Below, piece by piece: positions 23,646 through 35,171 of a stretch of DNA of 64,000 nucleotides. The stretch comes from Tetraselmis striata (taxonomy: Eukaryota > Chlorophyta > Chlorodendrophyceae > Chlorodendrales > Chlorodendraceae): assembly GCA_006384855.1 (NCBI GenBank), contig VCJN01000114.1, forward strand, positions 124,001-188,000, given 5' to 3'. The notes under the pieces were generated by a model. It did no database searches and was not told where the DNA came from. It was given only the letters and a program-made list of their open reading frames with translations. The first letter of the stretch is position 1, and each line of letters starts with the position of its first letter. The position numbers were made by a program, and so were the translations under genes.

Positions 23646-24019
23646 GTACTCGTCGTACCCCCGCGTCACGCCCTCGTCCCCGCCCCACCCCGAGCAATCG
23701 CGTCGTCGTCGGCGTTCTCAGCCTTGCATTGTGATAAAAGGGGAGGACCAACGCATTCATTATCAATATATCACGTCCCAGAGCAGAGTACCATTAGAGC
23801 CAGCAAGCAGTTAGTAACTGAAGTGTCTACCAGGTTCTCAGTGTCGCAGGCGACTGACAACTTACACAATACCACGCTCCTGGCTGTCCTGAAATATAAT
23901 ATATCACCCTGCACTACTACGTACGCCACCGTCGACATCTGAACTCGGAAGAGTCGAGAGTCCCCCCCCCCCCCTCCCCCACACACACAGTTCTACGCGG
24001 AAAGTCTACACGACGCGAC

Positions 24020-25481
24020 ATGGCGACAAAAGTGCTTCCTAAACCCGCAGTGAAGGGTGAGGCTCAAACACTGGCGAGCGCGACAAACGGTTGGGCGAAC
24101 GACGCTAAACCCCATGAGAGCGACGACAGCGCCCTTGCCATAAACGGCGACCGAGAGCCGTTCTTCACGACTCCATGGTATTATCCCGGCCATAAGATCC
24201 GCGGCATGGATCAGAGCAAGCTATTCGTCAACGAGAACGCCGTCCGCGCCCGCGCTGGTCTGTTGATGGGCTTCGCCTTCGTCGTCATCACCCTGCTGGC
24301 AGCGTTGGAGGCGCCAAGCAAAGTGGTGCCTTACATGGCGATCCCCGTCCTTCTCGACGTGAGTATACTACCCCTTCTTACACGGCCGTGGGTCCAATAT
24401 ACCCATTCGAAGACACACATCGCATATGCGCGGTGAACTGCACAACATGCGCATGATGCAGCGATGCCTGATATTGTAGGTCGCAGTTGTCGAAACTATA
24501 CATGTACAATAGTCTATGACTAGAATACGCTCATGCAGCAGTAGTATGCTCTCGAGGTATTTATTGTATGACTCGTCGCTTGTCGACGGCCGTCTTTCCC
24601 ACGCATGGTATGCTGGCTTATCGCGAATCATCCGATCACTGACAGCGCCCTCGCGCCTATCGCAGTTCATTGCCGGGACCACCGTCGGACTAACGCCGCT
24701 TGCGCCAGTCGGTATCCTGGCCACACTTCTCGTCCGAAGCCAGAAACCTATCTGGAAGCCGTATGGTCAGAAGCGCTTCGCCTGGGCAATCGGCGTCGTC
24801 ATGGTGACCACTTGCCTGGTATTCGTGCTCTCGAGCAGCCCCGACCTTCCGGGCCGGCGCTACTACATGATGGGCATGGCCTCGATCTGCGTCGTACTCA
24901 CTTACCTGGAGTCCGCAGTCGGTGAGTAGGCTCACCTGCAGACCTGCTTGTGACACCCATCAATGATACTCGGGGGATACCGTGGGTCCACGCCACTCGT
25001 TACATTTATAGCATTGTCAATTTGAACTAGTTTACTGACGCCTAGATCATCGACCCACTGTCATGGTTGCCCAGGATTCTGCCTGGGCTGCTACATGTAC
25101 AATAAGCTGGCGCCCACCATTGGCTGGGAACAGTGTCAAGAGTGCAAGGCCGAGTCTTTGATCTCCGGAAACGTGACAGAAGCCACTCCGTCTGAGCTGG
25201 AGACGCTGGTTAAGAAGCATGATGCGGTTGTCTTCTCCAAGACGAAGTGCCCCTTCTGCGTCCGGGCCAAGGCGGCTCTGACTGCTGAGGGCGTCGCCTT
25301 CCATGTTGTGGAGCTCGACACGGCGGGTGGGGCCAAGTGGGTGCCGACGCTCATGAAGGTCACAGGCCAGCGCACCGTACCCTACGTGTATGTCAAGTCG
25401 GATTTCGTCGGCGGGGCCACAGATTTGGAGTCGCTCGTCAGCAGCGGGCACCTAAAGGAGCGCCTGATTAACCCTGTCTAA
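24020..25481 (+). CDS. DUF4395 membrane protein fused to dithiol glutaredoxin
   Basis: Three exons, 24020-24358, 24666-24921 and 25075-25481, join in phase to 333 residues. Residues 1-65 are hydrophilic. VNENAVRARAG (about 70-80) opens a DUF4395 domain, with hydrophobic segments near 80-96 and 140-190 and the end motif GFCLGC at 199-204. A second CxxC (CQEC, 219-222) lies in the linker. Residues 236-333 are a glutaredoxin with active site CPFC at 257-260, a TVP cis-proline loop and a GG motif. The enzyme part should reduce disulfides or glutathione mixed disulfides. DUF4395 has no known role; a thiol relay from its membrane cysteines to CPFC is inferred. The start has a C-run and CA-repeat just upstream in the probable 5' UTR. 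The chosen ATG is the first in frame. Confidence 0.88.
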
Positions 25482-25615
25482 CCACGCTTCCGACCTCAAA
25501 TTTGCAACCATTAAGACTATAGAAACAAATGTGACACAGAGCTGGCATAGGCACACTAGCCATCCCCGCTCCACTCTCTCCTATGTCTGTGAGCAATGCG
25601 TAATTGCACGCCAGC

Positions 25616-25620
25616 TGTAA
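25616..25620 (+). promoter_or_regulatory. TGTAA polyadenylation signal of the DUF4395-glutaredoxin gene
   Basis: A TGTAA pentamer lies 135 bases after the stop codon, the usual distance range and motif of green-algal genes. It is one reason for the chlorophyte assignment. Confidence 0.55.
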
Positions 25621-25639
25621 ATCAGACACCATTGTTATT

Positions 25640-26225
25640 GCTTCTGACAAGGGAAAACGTGATCTTTTTGCAATGACTGCATCTCAGCGCCCTCTGACAT
25701 CTCTGACATCTAACATCTGCATCTTGACCTCTTAACGACAGTCGGGCTGTGATGAGTATATCACACGCCACCAAGGTGGATCCACTATACACATCTTTGA
25801 CATCGGCCACTACTCGCAAGCAGCATAAAACAGAACGTGCACTACTGATGCAGCCGGTGGGTATGCTGTGATCATGCGGTTCATGTTAACAGACTGGCTG
25901 GACACAGGTATAGTGCTGCTACAGCAAGTCGGCCTGCTGGGCATTGGGATGTAGCGCAAGTGGCTGCCGGCGGCTATAATGGGCGTTGATAAATGAGGCG
26001 GCGGTGGACCCGTCCTACATCATTCTATCAGGCTGGCCTGGCCCGGCCTACCAATCTTCAGCAGGCTAGCTAGCTAGTAGAACAGCACCATCGTAGACTG
26101 GCTGAAAGTGAAAATACTATGGCATGAATAGTTCAATGAATAGTTCAATCAATGAATGGTCAAATCCCAAACAACCGCACTCTCAGCGATCGCTGTGAGG
26201 CGAGCCGAGCCGCCATGTCACCTGT
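25640..26225. other. Intergenic stretch without a recognisable gene
   Basis: No ORF of note and no repeat beyond short AT-rich words. Confidence 0.45.
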
Positions 26226-26227
26226 GC

Positions 26228-26362
26228 AGCGGGGGACAACGGGCGATCTGGATCGGTGGACGATGGCGTATGCAACGCTGATGTCCGCACCGCACAGCCT
26301 TGGGCATGTCAACAGAACAGGACCATTTTAGGCCTGCGCTATAAATGACACTCTGTTGCAGC
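26228..26362 (+). repeat. Direct repeat, first copy (second at 26652-26790)
   Basis: It shares GGACGATGG, TATGCAACGCTGATGTC, GCACCGCACAGCCT and GCGCTATAAATGACAC with the copy at 26652-26790, about 425 bases away in the same orientation. Both keep a TATAAA box, so they may be duplicated promoter-like ends of an element. Confidence 0.75.
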
Positions 26363-26405
26363 CTCTTGGCAGCCCCGCATATGTACCACGGAGGCCGCAT
26401 GTACC

Positions 26406-26612
26406 ATCGGTCTGCATTCCTGTATTGCTGTCTATTTTCAAATAATGTATGTTAACTTTTCCTGGATAAATGGGCAATACACAATAAAAAATGCACTTAC
26501 TGCTATCCGAAATCAATTCGCAATTTGACTCAGATGTACATGTCAGTTTTCTTTCAAGAAAAGCCATATTATCAACACATTTTCTATTCTATTCCGTATC
26601 TAATTGCCGCAT
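26406..26612 (+). repeat. Dispersed repeat, sister copy of 571-780
   Basis: It lies exactly between the two direct repeats 26228-26362 and 26652-26790, so the three may be one composite element. Confidence 0.72.
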
Positions 26613-26651
26613 TTGCATCCTGTGATAGACTTGCGCGTCGGATAGTGGTGT

Positions 26652-26790
26652 GACAATGTCAAGACAATCGGCGATTTGGGTCGGCGGACGATGGGCTATG
26701 CAACGCTGATGTCGGCACCGCACAGCCTCACGCTCGCCAGCAGACCAGCGCCATTGTAGATCTGCGCTATAAATGACACCCGGTTACAGT
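26652..26790 (+). repeat. Direct repeat, second copy
   Basis: Partner of 26228-26362, with the same TATAAATGACAC end and a slightly different middle. Confidence 0.75.
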
Positions 26791-27102
26791 TCCGTAGGTA
26801 TGCCATGGGAGCGCACAAGTGGCTGCTTCCAGCGATTCAGGGCGGCAACCACGCGTAAACTACTTCCACGGCGAATCAGCCAACCAGCGGCACCGCCGAT
26901 GATCCGGCACGGCCTTCTGCCGCTGTCTTGTTATCCGATTTACCGGTAGCACCTGCCCGGCACAAAAACAACAACGCAACAGGCGGGACGAAAAGTCACT
27001 CAAAGCAGCGCAATCGGCGTGGTTCCTCATCCTCATATGCCGAGCTCATGCTCCGAAACCACTCCCTTAGCAGCCGCTCCTGCTGCGGGGGTTATGCAAG
27101 CT

Positions 27103-27123
27103 CCCCCCCCCCCCCCCCCCCCC
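27103..27123. repeat. Poly-C tract, 21 bases, downstream of the transporter gene
   Basis: An uninterrupted C-run lies in the stretch 26800-27371, which otherwise holds no recognisable gene and may include the 3' UTR of the minus-strand transporter. Confidence 0.95.
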
Positions 27124-27371
27124 TTCCGGCCGACCCCCCGGCCCCCCGCCTTCCTTCCTCCCTTAGACCATACTTGCAGCTGCTTGGCCGGGATGCATGG
27201 CTGTGTCTAATGCAGGACCGCATAGTGTAATGCCAAGGGGCGCTGGATGCGTTCGAGATGGCATGTTGTTGACAGCATTAAATGAAGCCGGTGTGAGTGA
27301 TCGGGACCCGTCTGCTCTGCCTTGGCGGGAACGAGGCTGACGACGCCCGGAGTCCCACCAAATGCCGGCCA

Positions 27372-30300
27372 TCACCCGGAGGAGGTGATGAATTGCTGCT
27401 GGTGCGACTGACCTGGATTTGGGTGCGCCTTCTGGCCGATGGCCTCCATCAGCAGGGGCGGCGCAAACTTGGGCTCTTCGCCGTTGACGTCGCAGTCCTC
27501 GCAGAAGCACAGGAGGATGGTGTCCACCGACATCTCGTACACCTGGAAGAAGACGGATGCGCACATGTAGGCGACGATGACGGTGAGCACAATGGGCGCC
27601 ACGGGAGAGGTAAGGTAGGTGTCGGGGTTCTTGATGGGGCTCGAGTAGAGCTCTGAGCCGGCCAGGAAGAACGCGACGACCCCGCACGCGCCGACGACGC
27701 AGAGCTTGCCCAGAAAGATGAGGGAGTCGCCGACGATGGTGACCGCGATGAGGCGGAGCGCGTTGCTGAGGATGAGGCCGACGGCGCGGCCCGCGGAGGT
27801 GCAGTAGCTGGTGCCCTTTATGGCCATCATGATGTAGGCGTTCCGGTTGATGAACTTGACAACCTTCTCCAGGCACCACATGCAGCACTTGACGCAGCAC
27901 ATGCACCACTTCATCAGCGGGTTTGTGTCGCTCAGGCGCTTGGTCTTGCGGTCAATGTACTCCAGGAGGATGCGCACAAACTGGATGACCGCCAGGATCA
28001 ACGACCCGAGCGCGATGCTGCCCAGGTGGTAGCGCGCCGCGTTCCACATGCCCCGCAGGATCGGCGCCTTGGGCATCAGCGCCGAGTCCCCGCGGTACCA
28101 GTAGAAGTGCCCCACCGCGCCTGCGAGCGACACGTAGCCGTACCCGAGGATGAACTGCACCGTCCACAGCAGGCCAAACAGGTGGTACAGCCCCATGTAC
28201 CACAGCGTGTCGTCCCACTGCACTTGGAAGCCGCAGTACGGCGAGTGGTAGCATTCCCAATCGGACATCTCTGCCACAGGCACGGCACCCGGCGAGTCGG
28301 TCGGCGTGTCCAGCCCGCTCACCCCCGGGATGGTGTACGTGACCGCCTCGGTGCGGTGAACTCGCGTGATGTCGCCGACCGAGTAGAGCATCGCCGCGAC
28401 GACAACCCAGTAGGCGATGAGCACCACGAGGGACATAAACGGCAGCAGCGGGAAGAACATGATCATGGGCATGCTCGCGATGGCCTGGCTGGCCACCTAC
28501 ATCGCAATGAAGGCAGCAGGGCGCATCAGAAACAAGGAAAAAAACAGCCCGGAGCAGGCATTTGTTATTCCTGCCGACCTGCGTGCAGTGCCAATGGGTA
28601 GCAGGTCCAAGTCGCCAATGGTGCTGCTGGCGGGGTAGTGATACGAGGTGGGTCGTGTACTCAAGGCCGTCCTAGAGCGTGCCACCACGTACTAAATTAC
28701 AGACAATTCATGTATTTTTTACTACAGATGACACACCGTCAGTACCAGTACTCGTGCGGGATGCGGGCCGCTTTCAGGTGGCTTGCTGTTGATCTTTTGG
28801 TACTGCTTTTAGCGGGGCATTTATGTTTTTTCCCTTCCCCGGGACAGGACTGGGCCCAGTGAAACCCTACTTGCCGCGTCTCTACACGGCAGCGATCTTT
28901 TGGCAGCGATCCAGTTACGGAAAGCCCTGGATAGGCGACGCCCCGTTGTAGTCAACAAGCAAATTGCGGGGGATTTGTTACGTACTGGCGGCGCGTTTTT
29001 GTAACTCGCACCAGTACTCGTACCCGCCGTGCAATTTAAGTACGGGTACTAATCGTACCGGAGATCGGCCACGGGGGGTATGAACGTATGAACAGGTTGC
29101 TGCCAATTTGTGTACAAAATACGCGCGATAAGTAGTCGCTACATGTGTACTGGTACGACTGGAAAGGGGAACGAGCTTGCTGCTTACGGGCACCAGTAGG
29201 GTCACTAGCGATAAAATATACAGAATAATTACCATCAGTTTAAGATATAGGAGAGTTTTAATATTAACGGGTCGTCACAAATTGCGATCTATAGAATGAC
29301 GGGTCGGGCACAACTCGCGGTCTTGTTTGCGTCTAGGGTAAAATCTGGTTCTCGGCCGAAATAATTCGATCTCGGTTAAGATCGCCGAATCTCGACGTGC
29401 CCGGGTCGCCGTATTCGATGAGAAATGGCCGACTTTTTAGTCTTAAGTTATTTGCTCCATTTCCGACCGGATAATCGCGTTTGCAACTACACGCACGGCC
29501 CGAAAAGCATCTCTAGCGAAGACAATCTTGAGTGTACATACCCGCCTCTTGTACCGGGAGGGGCTACAAGGCAACGGCATGTGGAATGCAGGAGAAAAAC
29601 GTGTTGCGCGCATCACACCTTGAGGCACGCGACGGCGATCTTGATGCGGCGGATCATGAGGATGGTGAAGAGCAGCAGCAGCAGGAAGAGGACGAGGGAG
29701 ATCCAGGCGACCACCTCCCACACTTGCTTGTCTTTGGTGACCGGGTTCAGCTCGTCTGGCAGGTTCGCCTGCTCCCAGGCGTCGGTGACAAACTGCCCGC
29801 AAGAAACGCGTCAGTCACCTCCTGCCAAACGCAACGGCCCTACAGCCCACCAGTCTGATGTGTGCGTAAGCATAGCATTGCGCAATGAATTCGCACATTG
29901 TCCATATTGTCAGGGCAATGGAATGCCGTCTGTGCCTGTTGTTTTTGGAATTGGCACCGAATAAAGAGGCAAACGTGGTGACGAATATTTCGACGCGACG
30001 GTGCAAAAGAATTCATCATTTCTGGGCCCGGCAAACAGTTCTTAGTTTCACGGTAAGTGTGCCACCCGCCGCCACCACCAATAGCCACACACTTGCCGTG
30101 AATTTAAATACGGTTCGCGGGGACAAACAACATTGAATTATTTTGCACCTTTGCATCGGAATGTTCATTATGTATTCGTGCTTTATTCTGAGTTATATTA
30201 TTTCTCCGTTTACACACTAGTTCTTCCCTCTTCGTGGGGGATAAAAACGCTTATGTTTGTCCGCGGACCGATTGTGGTTGTTCGGTATGAATTGCGCCCC

Positions 30301-32602
30301 CCACCCCTTTTTCCGCCCCGGGACAGGACTGTCAACGGTGAAACCCCTTTCAGCGTCCCTTGGACAGCCGTTTGTTTAGGCAGAGATTCCAGTTCCGGAA
30401 AGCCCTGGGTGGGCGACACTCCGTTATAGTCATCAAGCACATTGCCGATGTACTCCGCAAGACTACTAGGTCAGTGACGGGGCTTCCAACACTGCGGCCG
30501 CCCTTACCTCGCCGACGGCGCCTGCCTGGCCAAGCAGTCCAGACTTTTGAAAGCACAGGAAGCAGCCGGCCGCAAAGATGAGGTTCACGAGGATGACGGC
30601 CACCCAGGCCATGACGCCCGCGAAGTACCGCAGCACCAGCATCCACGCAAGTGCGAGCACGCACGCCAGCACGAGGCCGCAGATGATGACAATGCCGATG
30701 CCCCGCTGTAGGTCGATGAAGTAGCGCTGCAGCACGGCCGACGGCTCGGACAGCGCAGACCCAACGGTGCTGCTCTCGGTGCCGACTTTGTCGGCGAGGC
30801 CGCCCAGAACGCCTGTCAGTGCGCTGGCGTCGGGCACGCAGCGATTGAGGTAGTCCACCGTCTTGGCAAATACTGGGAAGCAGGGCCCCTGGTTGGGCAC
30901 TTTGCTCGTGTGCTGATACACCTGAGGAAACACCCCAAGTACATGCAGTGGTCGGTTTGGTGCAGAGGATTCCCAAACGCTGCATCCCAGCCGCCTATTC
31001 ACATGCTCATTCCTCGATTTCCCCTCCCTCTGCATCCTCGGGTATGAGGCGCATGTGATGCCGACCCGCTCTAGCCGTGAGAACGGGCCCAATACAACAG
31101 ATGGGTGCGAGCCGGAACAGGCCGGCGTTTGCCCTACCTGGCCGCAGCGCTCGGCTGCCGATGAGAACTGCGCCGCCTGGATCGCCGCCCAGGCGTCATC
31201 CAGCATCCCAAAGCCGCCGTCTTTCCCCAGGTCGCAGGTGGTGGCGTTGGTGGTAGCGAGCTCGGCGTAGTACAACGCGTTGACCGCCGCCGGGTGGCTT
31301 TCGTTGCCGACGATGTCTGGCAGGTCAAGCCAGAGGTCGTAGTGCCCCAGCTCTGGCACATTTGCAGTCTGAGACGCATAGTAGGGGCACCGGAACTGTG
31401 TGGGCGCCTCGCACACCGCCTCGCCCCTGAAGTGGGCGTCCCACTCGCACAGATCGGGCGTTGAGGGGCATGCTGGAAGGCATACCGACTTTGCAAAGGG
31501 GATCTGCGTGATGTCCAGCTTCATCATCTGCCACGCGGCGCAGTGAAAGGGGCGTCAGCAAAGGTATGCTGCCGGCTCATGTAGGCAGCGCCTTGGAGGT
31601 GGGCTTATGGCGGCAGTGTGGACACCACTGCCGGCGATGACATGCGCTGAGGGGGCACTGGCATCAGGCACTCGGCAAGAGGAGGGACGACAATCGTTGA
31701 CGGTCGGCATGCTGCAAATCGCACTTTCACTAGGATGAGAGCGGCGATGAGGCGAGTAGGGAGTGGCAGGGCCGGTGGGCTCGCTTGTTGCCATACCTCA
31801 AAGGGATCCAGGAAGTATAGCTTCTTGGCGCTTGTGAGGTCCAAGGTAGTCCCGTTGAATTCGTTAACAGACCCACAGATATTTCCCATTGCGTCAATGC
31901 CGTACAGCAGCTTGTTCGCATTGCCTGCGCCGCGGATGTCCACCCCATGTCCCGTTAGATTGGGGCACGCTGGGAGAGTGGCGATTTGCGCAATGATGTG
32001 CGCTGGCAGGGTCACTTTGCCGGTGGGGCCGCACCGAACATGATGGCATAGCCACCCACGAAGAGCATGCCTCCCCAGAACAACAGGAAACACAGGAGCC
32101 AAAACACATCACGGCACTTTCTGTTGGTGAATGGCGTCACAAACTGGTGAAACCAGGAGGGGGGGGAGAGGGGGGGGATAGCCCCGGACAGGGCGCTGTC
32201 AGTAAATGGCCAGCCATCAGCTCTTGCATGCGCCGGTCTCACCAGCGACAGGGATATGTACACGGGTATCCATGCATACAACGCCATATGTATCAATGCC
32301 CTGTACGGCTGTTTTAGCTATGTATATATTCCACTCATGCCGCGGCGATGCCGATATATCCCCTACACAGCCCCCCCCCCCCCCCCCCCCCCCCCCTCCT
32401 CATTCTCATGTATGCTGACATGCAGGACGCACGTGAACACAGCCAGGACCTAGTCTTTGCAGCAGCCGTGTGGATCTACGCAGGTTACTGCCGTGTCGGT
32501 CGCCTGCCCCCCCTCGTGCTGTGCGGCGTTTGTGGGGCCATGGGGGTGTACCTCGCCGCCCTCGGCGGGCGATACCTCCGCGCCGCCGCCGCAGCAGCCC
32601 AT
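27372..32602 (-). CDS. Choline transporter-like protein (CTL/SLC44 family)
   Basis: Seven exons on the minus strand, 32552-32602, 32035-32143, 31797-31969, 31138-31527, 30508-30921, 29619-29792 and 27372-28496, join in phase to 811 residues. The start MGCCGGG offers an N-myristoylation glycine and adjacent cysteines. It is followed by FVTPFTNRKCRDVFWL and the first membrane helix, then LLYGIDAMGNICGS, the conserved CTL block after helix 1. A long Cys-rich, N-glycosylatable loop (residues about 75-260, NESH, NATT) follows. Several membrane helices lie between about 310 and 430 and between 438 and 760. CFCEDCDVNGEEPKFAPPLL near the end is a family hallmark. Family members move choline or related amines at plasma or organelle membranes; the substrate here is not shown. 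Introns contain short dispersed repeats and a 26-base C-run. Confidence 0.9.
28741..28965 (+). repeat. Full-length copy of the hairpin/CCCGGGACAGGACTGG repeat, in a transporter intron
   Basis: Both modules lie in one unit here: GCGGGATGCGGGCCGC hairpin head, GCTGTTGATCTTTTGGTAC, then CCCCGGGACAGGACTGG, GGCAGCGATCCAG and GATAGGCGACGCCCC. This copy shows that the two modules seen separately elsewhere belong to one element of about 220 bases. It lies antisense in the last intron of the CTL gene. Confidence 0.8.
30296..30445 (+). repeat. CCCGGGACAGGACTGG-family repeat copy, in a transporter intron
   Basis: The copy reads CCGCCCCGGGACAGGACTG, then GGAAAGCCCTGGGTGGGCGA and CTCCGTTATAGTCATCAAG. It lies in the intron between 29793 and 30507, antisense to the gene. 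Confidence 0.75.
32371..32396. repeat. Poly-C tract, 26 bases, in transporter intron 1
   Basis: An uninterrupted run of C on the plus strand, hence poly-G in the transcript of the minus-strand gene. This is an exception to the mostly C-sense runs elsewhere. Confidence 0.95.
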
Positions 32603-32845
32603 GCCGCCCCACGCACGCTGCGGCCCTCCTCGCACGGGAAGTCAGGTGAGAGCCGCCAGCTGTCACGTGCGATGGTGACTGGCTGGCCGATGGCGCGGGC
32701 AGGAATGCAGTGTAGGCTACGCACGCTAACGGGCCCCGCACGGCATGCCGCGGACCGCGCTTCACCCGTACCACCTGCGTGTATTCGTACTCATATACGG
32801 GCGTCGCGCGCCCGAACGAAGCCCCAACGTCGCCGCACCGGCAGG

Positions 32846-32880
32846 CACGCAGCAGCAGCAGCAGCAGCAGCGGCGGCAGG
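32846..32880. repeat. (CAG)n trinucleotide run upstream of the transporter gene
   Basis: About eight CAG units followed by CGG units lie about 250 bases upstream of the transporter start codon. No ORF around it could be supported. Confidence 0.8.
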
Positions 32881-33104
32881 AGTGCGGTGTAGAGCGCAGT
32901 GCTACGCGGAGCTGCGCCTAAGGTCTTGATGGTCGACGCTACGGTAACGTCACGTCTGGCGCGCATGGTGCTCAGCCCTCAGCGCGCGTATCAGAGCACG
33001 GGAAGCACGCTGCGTGCTGATGAATGGCAAAGTTCTTGGCGCGCAGCGCGCACCACGAGTCCATGAATAACGCATGCTTAAATATTCACCATTACAACTA
33101 GGGT

Positions 33105-33300
33105 GGTACGGGTTCGGGTTTTTTTTCCCGCCCCCGGGACAGGACTGGCACCAGTGAAACCCTTGCAGGGTTCGGGGTACTGGGGGTTCGGGGTACTAGT
33201 ACGGGTTTACGTCCGTCGCAGCAGAGACGCTGCAAGTATAGTAGGGTTTCACTGGTGCCAGTCCTGTATATTAATGTCCCGGGGAGAAAGAAAAGTACGG
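33105..33300. repeat. Inverted pair of CCCGGGACAGGACTGG-family heads
   Basis: Positions 33118-33165 carry CCCCCGGGACAGGACTGGC, ACCAGTGAAACCC on the plus strand. Positions 33243-33290 carry GGGTTTCACTGGTGCCAG, TCCTG, CCCGGGGAGAAAG in the opposite orientation. The two face each other across about 80 bases and could form a long imperfect hairpin. Confidence 0.8.
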
Positions 33301-33379
33301 GTACGAGTACGCTACCAGTACCGTGCTGAGTTACATCCAAAAATACAGTAGTGACACTACCGGTACCTCGATATAGTCG

Positions 33380-34729
33380 CTAGTGCCTCGGGCAAATATG
33401 TTGTATATATACAACATTTGTTGTATATATACAACAGAAAGTATGGGCCTAGTACTACGGGCAAAACTGGCATGATGACCACCAGGGCGTCAGGGGAGGT
33501 CCAGAGGGCCCCAAATAGGATACTTAAGTTGGTCCGGGACCGGTCGGGTCGGCTGATTGGGCAGTGCAAAGCGGCCACCATTCCCAACCCACCGGTTCGC
33601 CATGCGACAACCTATTCAGCTCTAGAGCCGTGTAGCCGCCCGTCCTGGGCCGTATCAAGCCCCTGCCGCCCCCGGCAGATTACGCCAACAGAGGGCTATG
33701 AAGTTTGAAGAAGTCGCGGAGTCTGTCGTGAACGACACATGCCGCATCAGGTGGGACCATGGCACCGAGTCCCCAGAGACCTCAACGTGCTAAAGCTGCC
33801 ATCCACCGGCGCCGGCACTCTGCCTCAGGTATGACTCCCATACCACCCAGCACTCGTCTAATACCTTGCCTGGATGATATGTCGTCGGCATGTGATGATT
33901 ATGTCGACGCGTGTGGGCGGCGCGCCCGTGCGATCGCACCTGGATGTTGAATCGGAATTCGAATGTTTTTGAAATATCACAACAACGGCCGACTGACCTG
34001 CGCCCCGCAGGCGCAGGTCAGTCAGCCCTGCCGACCAGCCCCGTCCCGAACTCGAGGCAAGCTACGCCATGCCCATGGCCTCACGTTCCAGGACATCCCC
34101 GGAAGTGCCATGGTCACGGCGCCGGCTGTCCCTGGTGTCCCTGTGCCTAACAACGCTGGTCCGATCGCCGTCCCTCTGTTGCGTTTCGCCGCCGCTACTG
34201 TTCCGTCCGACTGCGACAACTCGGCAAACGCTCCGGCAACGACAACGCCACCAAGCAAGCCCGCTGCACTGTGGGCCGTGATGGCGATGACAAGGTGGGT
34301 TGGACGTCCTACAAGTTCCCGGACTGCGACATACCTCGGTGCATGCCGAGCAAGAGGCGCAACGGCGTCGCCTGCTGGACCCGGCACCGTCCCAGCACCG
34401 CCCAGGACCTCGCGGTTTACACGTCAACCGCCGCACGGACTAGGCCGCCACCGGGCAACCCTCCCCATACCCAAACCCCGTACCTCAAGATCTTCCTTTC
34501 CCGGTCGGTTGGCGGCTGATGGTTGCTCCTCCGCAGTGCCCTGGCCGGAACCGGTGGTGTGATGCTGGTTCAGCGAGCTACAGCATCTTAGAGGGCGGCG
34601 CTTCTGTTAGGGCACGGCCCGCGTAGTATTAGTACTATGTAATTAAAATCCGTTAATGATGCCGACGCGAGCCGTGTTGTATACTCGTGTTGTATATATA
34701 CCATACAACATATTTGCCCGAGGCACTAG
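33380..34729. mobile_element. 1.35-kb element with 27-base perfect terminal inverted repeats
   Basis: Positions 33380-33406 (CTAGTGCCTCGGGC start) are the exact reverse complement of 34703-34729. Palindromic TTGTATATATACAA units lie just inside the left end and a related ATAT block just inside the right end. A target duplication is not obvious. The interior holds overlapping ORFs of up to 199 residues (33963-34562 plus, 34022-34387 minus) in which I recognise no transposase. A perfect 14-base hairpin is at 33991-34023. It is most likely a non-autonomous DNA transposon of unassigned family. Confidence 0.68.
33991..34023. repeat. Perfect 14-base-pair hairpin inside the inverted-repeat element
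   Basis: GACTGACCTGCGCC and its exact complement are separated by the five bases CCGCA. The GC-rich stem would be very stable in DNA or RNA. Confidence 0.9.
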
Positions 34730-35171
34730 ATGAACATGGGGGGGCCCTCCCCCTGTTCACCGAAGGGGTGGGTTCATTATTTGTTGGAGGGCTCATTATT
34801 ATCCATGGGGGCAGTGTCACTGCATGCGCTGAGTGCTACTCATGGTTTGTGTTTATATATGCTGTAAAAATAAATACCTTAGGACGATGGCCGGGTCGCG
34901 AGTGAGGGACGAGCGAGTAAGGAATAATATTATGGTTTAATATATGGGTATACACCAGCTAGTGATTACATGTGTTGGACCAAGGTACCCCGGTACCCTG
35001 AATCCGCATTTTCTCTCTGTGAAATCCGCATTTTCCAGTCAAGTGCTGGCTGCCGTACATGTGCCTAATATGTACGACACCCAGATGCTACCAGAGTACG
35101 GCACTTAGACTTCTTTGCCAAATTGCCTTCTTTGATGGAGCGGTGTCTGCCCTAGTCGACACCTAGCCGGC

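Noticed and set aside
33963..34562. 199-residue ORF as a transposase of the inverted-repeat element
   Set aside because: No DDE or other catalytic pattern and low-complexity Pro/Ala/Arg composition.
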